From Arcicella rosea (GTDB taxonomy: Bacteria > Bacteroidota > Bacteroidia > Cytophagales > Spirosomataceae), in contig NZ_JBEUMS010000008.1 of NCBI RefSeq assembly GCF_040543805.1, positions 1 to 64,000 on the forward strand: a stretch of 64,000 bases of DNA. Direction: 5' to 3'. Position numbers and translations under genes: made by a program. Under the pieces are notes generated by a model. That model worked only from the letters and a program-made list of their open reading frames with translations, searched no databases and had not been told where the DNA came from. This document shows, one piece after another, positions 51,292 to 59,484 of the stretch; the first letter of the stretch is position 1, and every line of letters starts with the position of its first letter.

Positions 51292-52131
51292 ATGAAGAAT
51301 TTATTTAGTAAAAAAAGTATTTCAAAAGATATAAAGCTATTACTGATGATGGCTTTGTCATTATCTTTTTTCACATCTTGTGTTTCAACAAAAAATGTAA
51401 CTTATTTTCAGGGGGCAGACCCTTTAGATACAGTACGCTATTCAACCTTAAAAACTGTAACACCACTTATTCCTAAAATACAACCTGATGATATTTTAGC
51501 TGTGACAGTAAGTTCATTAAGTGCTGAATCAAACGAAGTATTTAATTTTCAGAATGTAACACCTTTGATTACCTCTAATTTCCCTGGAATTTCTAGTAAT
51601 GGTATGGCAAGAACACAACCTCTTGGATATCTCGTAGATCCTGCTGGTAATGTTGAAATGCCTTTGATTGGGAAAGTTCATGTGGCTGATTTAGCTATTG
51701 AAGAAGCAGGAGATAAAATAAAGTATGAACTTGTCAAATATTTAAAAGAACCCACTGTTAATGTTAGATATCTTAATCAAAAATTTACAATTTTAGGGGA
51801 AGTTAATAAACCTGGGATTTATAACTTACTTGACAATCATACATCTCTACCCGAAGTATTAGGTATTGCTGGCGATTTGACTATTTTTGGACGTAGAGAT
51901 AATGTAATGTTAATGCGTACTACTGATGGTAAAAGAGAAATAATAAAAATTAATCTAAATTCAAGAGAAGTTTTAGAATCTCCATATTATTTTATACGAA
52001 GCGGAGATGTAATTTATGTTGAAGCCACTAAAGGAAAAATAACATCTTCTGATAGAACGCTACAATTAATTCCAATTGCTACTGGAGTAACAACTTCACT
52101 TGTTTTGTTGCTAAATCTTTTGTTTAAATAG
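51292..52131 (+). CDS. Outer-membrane polysaccharide export protein (OPX, Wza-like)
   Basis: The 279-residue lipoprotein forms the periplasm-to-outer-membrane channel for polysaccharide. It has a lipoprotein signal (FFTSC), a poly_export domain (IQPDDILAVTVSS...YLVDPAGNVEMPLIGKVHVADL), an SLBB-type segment (KFTILGEVNKPGIYNL), and a C-terminal hydrophobic helix (IATGVTTSLVLLLNLLF) typical of Bacteroidota OPX proteins. The next gene encodes the matching Wzc-like kinase 21 bases downstream. Confidence 0.93.
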   Translation: MKNLFSKKSISKDIKLLLMMALSLSFFTSCVSTKNVTYFQGADPLDTVRYSTLKTVTPLIPKIQPDDILAVTVSSLSAESNEVFNFQNVTPLITSNFPGISSNGMARTQPLGYLVDPAGNVEMPLIGKVHVADLAIEEAGDKIKYELVKYLKEPTVNVRYLNQKFTILGEVNKPGIYNLLDNHTSLPEVLGIAGDLTIFGRRDNVMLMRTTDGKREIIKINLNSREVLESPYYFIRSGDVIYVEATKGKITSSDRTLQLIPIATGVTTSLVLLLNLLFK

Positions 52132-52152
52132 TTAAGTAAAAAATATACAATT

Positions 52153-54543
52153 ATGGCAGATAATTCCTTTGAATTTTTAGATAATAGTGAAAATAGTTTT
52201 GATGTAAGAAAAATATTTCTTTCTTATATTAGGTATTGGTATTGGTTTTTTTTATCAATAATTGTTTCTATTGCTGGAGCATATTTTTATCTCAGATATA
52301 CAACTCCTGTTTATAACGTTAGTGCTGTACTACTAATAAAAGATGAAAAAAAAGGCATCGGTGGTAATGAAATGTTAAAGGAGTTAGAAATGTTTTCTGG
52401 TAATAAAATTGTTGAAAATGAAATGGAGGTATTAAAATCTAGAACTTTAGTTGAAAAGGTTGTAGATGACTTAAACCTCACTGTAGCATACTATCAAAAA
52501 GGAAAAATAAGAGCTTACGACGAGATTTTTAAGGAATCTCCAATTTGGGTGCAACATGGTAACTTGAATCTAAGTGCTTACAATGAGCCAATTTTTATAA
52601 AAATAATAAATAAACAAAAGTTTGAACTATTAAATAAGAATGGAGAAGCTTTAGGGGAGTTTGGATATGGGCAAAATATAAGAAGTAAATATGGAGCATT
52701 TAGGGTTTTTATTAATGATTCACTATATAGAAACGATAATGATTTAATTCAAATTCGTTTTTTTGAAAAAAACTCTTTAGTAGAAAGTTTTCAAAATTCT
52801 ATTAAGGTTGAACTTTTAAATCAGAAAAGTACAGTATTAAAATTGTCTCTTGAAATTAGGTTACCTAATAAAGGTAAAAGTATCTTGGCTAAGTTAATAG
52901 AAGTTTATACTTTTTCAGCTTTAGCAGATAAAAATATGGAGGCGACTGCTACACTTCAATTTATAGATCAACGTCTTAGATTAATTACAGGTGAATTAGG
53001 TGATGTTGAGAAAGATGTAGAAACTTATAAAAGTTCACAAGGAATTACAGATTTAAGTGTAGAAGCAAATCTTTTTTTAGAAAAGGTAAAGGAAAATGAT
53101 ACTAAATTAAATGAAGTTGATATTCAATTAAAAGTATTAGACGGAGTTGAGAATTATTTAAGAAGTAGCCAAAGTGGTGTAGCTCCTGCTACATTAATGG
53201 TAAACGATCCTGTTTTAATCAGTTTACTATCTAAGCTCAATGAATTAGAAATACAGAGAGAAAAATACGCTAGAACTACCGAAGCAGCCAATCCACTATT
53301 AGGGACTATCAACACACAAATTGCAAATACTAAAGCAGCTATTCGAGAAAGTATTGCTAATCAAAAGCAAGGGTTGCAGGTCACAAGAAATAGTTTAAAA
53401 GGTTTAAATAATCGTTTTGAATCATCTATTCGTACAATTCCCAAAAAAGAAAGAGAGTTTGTTACCATAAAACGTCAGCAAGGTATTAAAGAAAGTCTCT
53501 TTTTGATGTTATTACAGAAAAAGGAAGAAACAGCTATTTCTTATGCTTCAACTGTTACAGATAGCCGTTTAGTCGATGAACCTTATAGTAATCCTAATCC
53601 TGTAAAACCTAAAAGGACTATTGTATATATTATTGCTATGTTGATAGCTATTATCATACCAGCTGGGGTAATTAATCTTAAAGAATCATTTAACGATAAA
53701 ATCCAATCTAAAACTGAGATTGAAAATGTTACTGGTATTTCTGTATTTGGTGAAATTGGTAAAAAGCCAAAAGAGATGAAAGATAATATTGTTGATATGA
53801 AAAGTACTAGTTTCTTAGCTGAACAGTTTAGAACCTTGCGGACTAATTTACAATATGCTGCTGGAGGTGTAAATGTTGATGGAAGAGGAAAAGCTATCCT
53901 GTTAACTTCTTCTATAGGAGGCGAAGGCAAATCATTTGTGAGTATTAACTTAACAGCAAGCATTGCTCTTTTAAATAAAAAAGTTGTTGTTCTTGAATTG
54001 GATTTACGTAAACCAAAAGTGTCTGAATATTTAGGTGTATCTCGTGAAATTGGTATATCTAACTATTTAATTGGTCAAGCAGGACTTGAGGATATTATTA
54101 AGCAAAGTACATTAAATTCTAATATGTATGTTTTACCTTCTGGCCCTATTCCTCCTAATCCATCAGAATTATTATCCAATGGTAAAATGGGCATTCTAAT
54201 TGAAGAGCTAAGAAAACAATTTGATTACGTAGTTTTAGATACTCCTCCAGTAGGTTTGGTAACAGATTCTACGATTTTAGGGCAATATGTAGATGCTGTC
54301 TTTTATTTGATGCGTTACGAACATACCCCTAAATCTTATTTAAAGGTGGTTAAAGACTTAAAAGATAAGAATAAATTTAATTCTTTAAATATTATATTCA
54401 ATGGGGTTGATTATAAAAACTCTAAAGAATACGGTTATGGTTATGGTTATGGCTATGGTTATGGCTATGGTTATGGCTATGGTTATCATGGAGATACTAA
54501 GAAGCCCGGATTGTTTCAAAAAATAAAAAATTTGTTTAGTTAA
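52153..54543 (+). CDS. Wzc-like polysaccharide co-polymerase / BY-tyrosine kinase
   Basis: The 796-residue inner-membrane protein controls chain length and export by tyrosine autophosphorylation. It contains a Wzz domain between spans near 28-48 and 489-509 with a long periplasmic coiled region, then a BY-kinase domain: Walker A SSIGGEGKS near 586, Walker A' VVVLELDLRKP (about 612-622) and Walker B YVVLDTPP (about 691). The C-terminus has ten tyrosines alternating with nine glycines (residues about 760-778), the phosphorylated tail. The regular repeat is unusual; typical Wzc tails have irregular tyrosine clusters. Confidence 0.94.
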   Translation: MADNSFEFLDNSENSFDVRKIFLSYIRYWYWFFLSIIVSIAGAYFYLRYTTPVYNVSAVLLIKDEKKGIGGNEMLKELEMFSGNKIVENEMEVLKSRTLVEKVVDDLNLTVAYYQKGKIRAYDEIFKESPIWVQHGNLNLSAYNEPIFIKIINKQKFELLNKNGEALGEFGYGQNIRSKYGAFRVFINDSLYRNDNDLIQIRFFEKNSLVESFQNSIKVELLNQKSTVLKLSLEIRLPNKGKSILAKLIEVYTFSALADKNMEATATLQFIDQRLRLITGELGDVEKDVETYKSSQGITDLSVEANLFLEKVKENDTKLNEVDIQLKVLDGVENYLRSSQSGVAPATLMVNDPVLISLLSKLNELEIQREKYARTTEAANPLLGTINTQIANTKAAIRESIANQKQGLQVTRNSLKGLNNRFESSIRTIPKKEREFVTIKRQQGIKESLFLMLLQKKEETAISYASTVTDSRLVDEPYSNPNPVKPKRTIVYIIAMLIAIIIPAGVINLKESFNDKIQSKTEIENVTGISVFGEIGKKPKEMKDNIVDMKSTSFLAEQFRTLRTNLQYAAGGVNVDGRGKAILLTSSIGGEGKSFVSINLTASIALLNKKVVVLELDLRKPKVSEYLGVSREIGISNYLIGQAGLEDIIKQSTLNSNMYVLPSGPIPPNPSELLSNGKMGILIEELRKQFDYVVLDTPPVGLVTDSTILGQYVDAVFYLMRYEHTPKSYLKVVKDLKDKNKFNSLNIIFNGVDYKNSKEYGYGYGYGYGYGYGYGYGYHGDTKKPGLFQKIKNLFS
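54430..54486 (+). repeat. In-frame 6-bp tandem repeat encoding (Tyr-Gly)n
   Basis: Nineteen codons alternate TAY and GGY, partly with a 12-bp higher period (GGTTATGGCTAT). Changes in unit number would alter the number of phosphorylatable tyrosines without shifting the frame. Confidence 0.95.
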
Positions 54544-54595
54544 TTTAAAACTTCTTTATAAACATTAAATAATCATTAACACAAATGTTTGAATT

Positions 54596-56140
54596 ATGGC
54601 TAAGATATTAGATTGCACACTCAGAGACGGTGGTTATTATACAAATTGGGATTTTGATAAATCTTTAGTAAATGAATATTTACAATGTGCTAATAAATTG
54701 CCTATTGATTATCTTGAAGTTGGCTACAGAAGTATTCCAATGAAAGGATATTTAGGAAAATACTTTTATTGTCCAGTATATGAGTTAGAAGATTTAAAGA
54801 ATAAGTCTAATAAAAAATTAGTGATTATTCTTAATGAAAAAGATATTAGAATAAACCATTTAGATGAACTATTGACACCTATTATAGGTCTAGTAACGAT
54901 GATAAGAATCGCTATTGACCCAGAACATCTTGGCAGAGCTTTAATATTAGCTGAAGGAATTAAAAAGATGGGATTTGAAGTAGGTTTTAATGTAATGTAT
55001 ATGTCTAAATGGAATCAATATGGTGATTTTGTCAAAGAGCTAAAAAATGTAGATGGGATTGCTGATTATTTCTACATGGTGGATTCTTATGGTGGCGTAT
55101 ATCCTCAAGACGTTATCAATACCATTGATTTAGTGAAATCTAATACTAATTGTAAATTAGGTTTTCATGGACATAATAATCTTGAATTAGCTTTAATCAA
55201 TACCTTGACTGCTATTGAACAAGGTGTTGAGATTGTTGATGCTACTATTCAAGGTATGGGAAGAGGAGCTGGTAATATCAAAACAGAATTATTATTGACA
55301 GCACTGAATGCGAAACAAGGTTTAGAAGTTGATTTCAATGCTTTAGGAACTGTTGTCAATGCCTTTGATGGTTTATTAGCTAAATATCAATGGGGAACAA
55401 ATCTCCCTTACATGATTTCAGGCTCTAATTCTCTTCCTCAAAAAGATGTGATGGATTGGGTAACTACTCGTTTTTACTCATTTAACAGTATTATTAGAGC
55501 ACTTCAAAATCAGAAAGATAAAGTCCAAGATAATGAGCGTTTACCAGAATTGATTGTTGAAGCAACTGCCGAAGAAGTACTTATTATTGGAGGTGGTAAA
55601 TCTGCTGTTGAACATGCTGAAGGGATTGTTGAATTTATTAAAAGCAAACCTGAATTAACGGTTATTCATGCTAGTTCTAAAAATGCTTTTTTATATAAGG
55701 GACTTTCTAATAAGCAAATATTTTGTTTGGTGGGTAGTGAAGGGCATCGTCTAGAGAAAGTATTTGATGATTTAGGTGATTTTGAAGGATTATGTGTTTT
55801 ACCTCCTTTTCCTAGGAAAATGGGTACTTACATTCCTTCTGCAGTGAGAGATAAAAGTTTTGAATTATCTTCCGTAGAGTTTACTGATAGCTATAAAGAT
55901 TCGCATAGTGCTTTAGCTTTACAAACTGCCATTCAGCTTCAAGCTAAGAATATTTATGTAGTTGGATATGATGGTTATCAAGATGGGCATGTTACATCAA
56001 AAGAAAGAGATTTAACGGAAGAAAATGAATTTTTGTTCCAACAGTTTAGTGAGAAAATTGCTCATCTTACTTCTTTAACTACTAGTGCATATAAGAAATT
56101 AAAATATAATTCAATCTACTCATTTATTTATGGAAAATAA
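54596..56140 (+). CDS. HMGL-type aldolase fused to DUF115/MptE-like domain
   Basis: The N-terminal half (about 1-270) is a metal-dependent aldolase of the HMG-CoA lyase/4-hydroxy-2-oxovalerate aldolase fold. LDCTLRDGGYYTNW holds the metal-binding Asp and catalytic Arg, FHGHNNLELAL the His pair, and IQGMGRGAGN the conserved loop. Such enzymes join or split pyruvate and an aldehyde. The C-terminal part (about 325-490) has a Rossmann-like VLIIGGGKSAVEHAEGIVEF and AKNIYVVGYDGYQDG, resembling DUF115/MptE or sialyltransferase-like folds. It overlaps the cytidylyltransferase gene by 11 bases. Together with the next two genes it may make an activated ulosonic acid; the exact substrate is unknown. Confidence 0.82.
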   Translation: MAKILDCTLRDGGYYTNWDFDKSLVNEYLQCANKLPIDYLEVGYRSIPMKGYLGKYFYCPVYELEDLKNKSNKKLVIILNEKDIRINHLDELLTPIIGLVTMIRIAIDPEHLGRALILAEGIKKMGFEVGFNVMYMSKWNQYGDFVKELKNVDGIADYFYMVDSYGGVYPQDVINTIDLVKSNTNCKLGFHGHNNLELALINTLTAIEQGVEIVDATIQGMGRGAGNIKTELLLTALNAKQGLEVDFNALGTVVNAFDGLLAKYQWGTNLPYMISGSNSLPQKDVMDWVTTRFYSFNSIIRALQNQKDKVQDNERLPELIVEATAEEVLIIGGGKSAVEHAEGIVEFIKSKPELTVIHASSKNAFLYKGLSNKQIFCLVGSEGHRLEKVFDDLGDFEGLCVLPPFPRKMGTYIPSAVRDKSFELSSVEFTDSYKDSHSALALQTAIQLQAKNIYVVGYDGYQDGHVTSKERDLTEENEFLFQQFSEKIAHLTSLTTSAYKKLKYNSIYSFIYGK

Positions 56141-56828
56141 GGTTTCTTTTTTCCTTCCTACTCGAAAAGGTAGTGAACGTGTCATTAATAAGAATACAAG
56201 AGATTTTGCAGGAGTTTCTGGTGGAATATTAAGAGTAAAATTAGAACAATTATTACAAGTTGAAGAAGTAGAAGATATTATTGTTTCTACTAATGATTCT
56301 GAAACGATTAATGTTGCTAATAGCTTTAAGTCTGATAAAATTAAGATTATTGAAAGACCTGAACACTTGTGTTTGTCTTCAACTAATATTGAAGATTTTA
56401 TCAATTATATACCTTCAATAATTGAAACAGAACATATTTTTTGGGTACATGCAACGGCTCCCTTTGTAACAGCAGATGATTATGCTGACGCTCTCATTCA
56501 GTATTGGGATATATTGAAAAAAGGAGAATTTGATAGTTTAATAAGTGTAACTAAAATACAACAGTTCTTATGGGACGCAGAGACTAAGTCATTCATTAAC
56601 CATGATCGTTCTGTTTTGAAGTGGCCTAGAACCCAAGATTTAAAACCTATTTATGAAATTAATCATGCGTTCTACATTAATAGTAAAGCTAACTATGTAA
56701 AAAATAGTGACAGAATAGGTGTTAATCCTGATTTGTTTGTTTTAGATAAAGTTAAGTCATTTGATATTGATTGGGAAGATGATTTTAAAATTGCAGAGAT
56801 AATGTATGAAAAATATTACGGATTATAA
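56130..56828 (+). CDS. CMP-ulosonate-type cytidylyltransferase
   Basis: The 232-residue protein belongs to the CMP-N-acetylneuraminate/KDO synthetase family, which activates a 2-keto acid sugar with CTP. The N-terminal nucleotide loop is FLPTRKGSERVINKNTR, a variant of the usual PARxGSKxxxxKN; VSTNDSE, WVHATAPFVTADDY and FDIDWEDDFKIAE match the family. It overlaps both neighbours (11 and 23 bases), so the three are translated as a unit. Which ulosonic acid it accepts cannot be told. Confidence 0.88.
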   Translation: MENKVSFFLPTRKGSERVINKNTRDFAGVSGGILRVKLEQLLQVEEVEDIIVSTNDSETINVANSFKSDKIKIIERPEHLCLSSTNIEDFINYIPSIIETEHIFWVHATAPFVTADDYADALIQYWDILKKGEFDSLISVTKIQQFLWDAETKSFINHDRSVLKWPRTQDLKPIYEINHAFYINSKANYVKNSDRIGVNPDLFVLDKVKSFDIDWEDDFKIAEIMYEKYYGL

Positions 56829-57438
56829 AATTATTTTATGGGATTTTGACGGAGTAATAATGGATTCAATGCCTATTAGAGGTAAAGGATTTGAAGAAGT
56901 CTTAAAAGAATTTCCTAGAGAACAAGTTGAAGAATTATTGGCTTTTCATGAACATAATGGAGGTTTATCTCGTTATGTAAAGTTTAAGTATTTTTTTGAA
57001 AAAATTAGAGGAGAGGTTATCACAGATAGCCAAATTTTAGAAATGGCAGAAAATTTTTCAAAAATTATGTTGGATTTACTAATTGATGAGAAACTATTAA
57101 TTCAAGATAGTGTCAATTTTATCCAAAAGAATGTGAAAAATTATGAAATGCATATCGTTTCTGGTTCTGATGGTAAAGAGTTAAATTTGATATGTCAAAG
57201 CCTTGATTTAGCTAGGTACTTCAAAACTATAAATGGTTCTCCATCGCCCAAGAATGAACTTGTAAGAAGAATAATTCAAGAAAATATTTATGATTTAGAA
57301 GACTATGTATTGATTGGTGATTCTATTAACGATGTAGAAGCAGCTGAAGTAAATAGAATTTCCTTTATAGGATATAACAATATGAATATACGGTCAAAAG
57401 ACAGACTGTATGTTGATTCTTTTTCTTCAATAGGTTAA
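56806..57438 (+). CDS. HAD-superfamily phosphatase
   Basis: The 210-residue hydrolase has all four HAD motifs: DFDGVIMDS (nucleophile and acid Asp), VSGSDGKE (Ser), PKNE (Lys), and VLIGDSINDVEAAE. The cap domain is helical, as in phosphoglycolate phosphatases. In KDO and nonulosonate pathways a HAD enzyme removes a phosphate between condensation and CMP activation. Its 23-base overlap with the cytidylyltransferase gene supports such a role here. Confidence 0.9.
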   Translation: MKNITDYKIILWDFDGVIMDSMPIRGKGFEEVLKEFPREQVEELLAFHEHNGGLSRYVKFKYFFEKIRGEVITDSQILEMAENFSKIMLDLLIDEKLLIQDSVNFIQKNVKNYEMHIVSGSDGKELNLICQSLDLARYFKTINGSPSPKNELVRRIIQENIYDLEDYVLIGDSINDVEAAEVNRISFIGYNNMNIRSKDRLYVDSFSSIG

Positions 57439-57520
57439 ATAATAAGTAAAAAAAGTAAGTATTAAAATTTATACGAACTGTCAAATTGCCTTTTTAATAT
57501 ACTAACCGCTTTTAAAAATA

Positions 57521-58801
57521 ATGAAACGTTATTCTTTGTTCACTTTGATTTTTTTTATTCCATTAACTTCCGTATGTTTTTCAAGTTGTCAAGGTGAAGC
57601 CCTTGTAGATACATTTTTGTTAGATGAAAATATTAGTTTACCCCAAGCTATTTTACACGGTAATACATTAATGGGTAAACAAGTAGCCGTTTCTAAATAT
57701 GATGGTGAAATTTACGCCCACGATTCTAAAATTTTAATTAGCGATGGAATTGGATATTGTGTATACAATGGTAATGATTTGAGTACTCAGGAAGGAGTAG
57801 CAGGACAAACCATTCGATTATCTGTCTTTAATATTGATGATCCACATAAAAAAAAGATTTTTGATGTTTTCAAAGAAAATGTAGAATACAAAACTCTAAA
57901 GCTTGATAAAAACTATCCTTGTTATACTCCTGTATGCTTTTTAACAGAAGAAAAAAAAATAAGAGTTCTTTGTAAAGTATATGTTAATCTTGTCCAAAAA
58001 TGTTATTTCAGAGATTTTGACCCAAAGACAGAAACTTTTTCAGATCCTCAAGTAAGCAAAATTAAGATTAACAGTACAAATGAATTAATAGATTTCGATA
58101 TTTTAAATGTTAGAAAACATTTAAAATATCTGTTTGGTGAAAAATATCAATTGAGTACCGATTTTATGTTTTTAAGTGCAGAACCACTAAATAAGGGAAA
58201 TACAAGTTATATGGGTTTAACAATTGGTGTTTTTTCTACAAACTGGATTAAAGATTCAGGTACAACTATTCTTCTTAAGACTAATGATGCAGGTAAGACC
58301 TTTGATTTGATAGGTGCTCCAGATGGAAGTAGTATCAAATCAAAATATAACAGCCAATTTGTTGAAGGAGCATTTATATTTAATTCAGAAAATGAACTAA
58401 TTGCCCTTGGCAGAAATAGTTTAGGTGGCATAATGTATACTAAAAGTACTGATGGTGGATATAAATTTGAAACGCCTTATGCTTTAAATGAAGAATGTAA
58501 TTTCAATACATTAGCTTCTAAAATGAATTTCATTAAAATTAATAATGGGTATTTATCTGTGTGGAATACAAGAGAAAATTTTGGGAACACTAACAGTAGA
58601 ACTGTTTTGGAGATTAGATATGGAAGTAATCCTAAAGTTTGTAATAATCCTGTTAAAATCGTTATTAAAAATGAATTTGGATGCCATTACCCTTCTATCT
58701 ATAAATACAATAATAAATATTATTTAACATATACAACAGATTCACGTAGGTTTAATAGGAATAGTACCGGTGAGATTGCATTTGTGAAATTACCATTCTA
58801 G
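57521..58801 (+). CDS. Sialidase-fold (BNR/Asp-box) lipoprotein
   Basis: The 426-residue protein has a lipoprotein-type signal (TSVCFSSCQGEA) and a beta-propeller-like body with two clear Asp boxes of the form S/T-x-D-x-G-x-x-F: KTNDAGKTFD (about 257-266) and KSTDGGYKFE (about 308-317). The latter part contains HYPSIYKYNNKYYLTYTTDSR, common in sialidase and glycosidase propellers. The catalytic residues are not certain, so it may be a hydrolase or a binding propeller. Its position in a locus with ulosonate-type genes suggests it acts on the polymer made here. Confidence 0.75.
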   Translation: MKRYSLFTLIFFIPLTSVCFSSCQGEALVDTFLLDENISLPQAILHGNTLMGKQVAVSKYDGEIYAHDSKILISDGIGYCVYNGNDLSTQEGVAGQTIRLSVFNIDDPHKKKIFDVFKENVEYKTLKLDKNYPCYTPVCFLTEEKKIRVLCKVYVNLVQKCYFRDFDPKTETFSDPQVSKIKINSTNELIDFDILNVRKHLKYLFGEKYQLSTDFMFLSAEPLNKGNTSYMGLTIGVFSTNWIKDSGTTILLKTNDAGKTFDLIGAPDGSSIKSKYNSQFVEGAFIFNSENELIALGRNSLGGIMYTKSTDGGYKFETPYALNEECNFNTLASKMNFIKINNGYLSVWNTRENFGNTNSRTVLEIRYGSNPKVCNNPVKIVIKNEFGCHYPSIYKYNNKYYLTYTTDSRRFNRNSTGEIAFVKLPF

Positions 58802-58827
58802 AAAAAATACTTGTTTTGTTCATTACT

Positions 58828-59412
58828 ATGAAAAAATTATTGAAAACAATTATTCCCAAAAGTTTTTTTAAGTGGCTTTATTTATGGAAAGATTCTATTG
58901 AATGGTTTTTTCTTAATTCTATAATTTCTTCATTTCCATCTCAAACAATTCGCATAATCATATTGAATTTTATGGGAGCCAAAATACCAAAATCTGTAGC
59001 AGTCTATGCCGGTAATGAGTATAGGAATCCATGCGGCTTAGTTATTGGAGAGGGGACAGCTCTTGGGCATAGAGGAATTTTAGATGCTCGTATGGGACTA
59101 GAAATTGGGAAAAATGTTTGTTTTGGAACTGAAGTAATGATTTGGTCTTTACATCATGATTATAATGACATAGGGTTTAAAGCTGTTGGAGGAAAAGTTA
59201 TTATAGAGGATTATGTTTGGCTAGGATCTAGGTGTATAGTTTTACCTGGGGTAATAATTGGAAAAGGAGCTGTTGTTGCTGCTGGAGCAGTAGTTACAAA
59301 AGATGTAGCAGAATACACTGTTGTAGGAGGAATACCTGCGAAAGTTATTTCACTAAGAGAAAAAAAAGCTTATAACTACTCTCCAAGTGATTACAAACTA
59401 CATTTGGTATAA
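58828..59412 (+). CDS. Hexapeptide-repeat acyltransferase
   Basis: The 194-residue protein has an N-terminal hydrophobic part and a left-handed beta-helix with hexapeptide repeats (LEIGKNVCFG, KVIIEDYVWLGSRCIVLPGVIIGKGAVVAAGAVVTKDV) and active His in SLHHDYN, as in maltose/galactoside O-acetyltransferases. It probably acetylates a sugar of the polysaccharide. The frame opens four codons upstream with TTG (58816); the ATG at 58828 is preferred. Confidence 0.92.
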   Translation: MKKLLKTIIPKSFFKWLYLWKDSIEWFFLNSIISSFPSQTIRIIILNFMGAKIPKSVAVYAGNEYRNPCGLVIGEGTALGHRGILDARMGLEIGKNVCFGTEVMIWSLHHDYNDIGFKAVGGKVIIEDYVWLGSRCIVLPGVIIGKGAVVAAGAVVTKDVAEYTVVGGIPAKVISLREKKAYNYSPSDYKLHLV

Positions 59413-59484
59413 TAAAACACAAGTGATATAAATTAGAAATTCTTCTATTGAGAGTTATATTACTTTTTTGAAAAAAATAATTAT

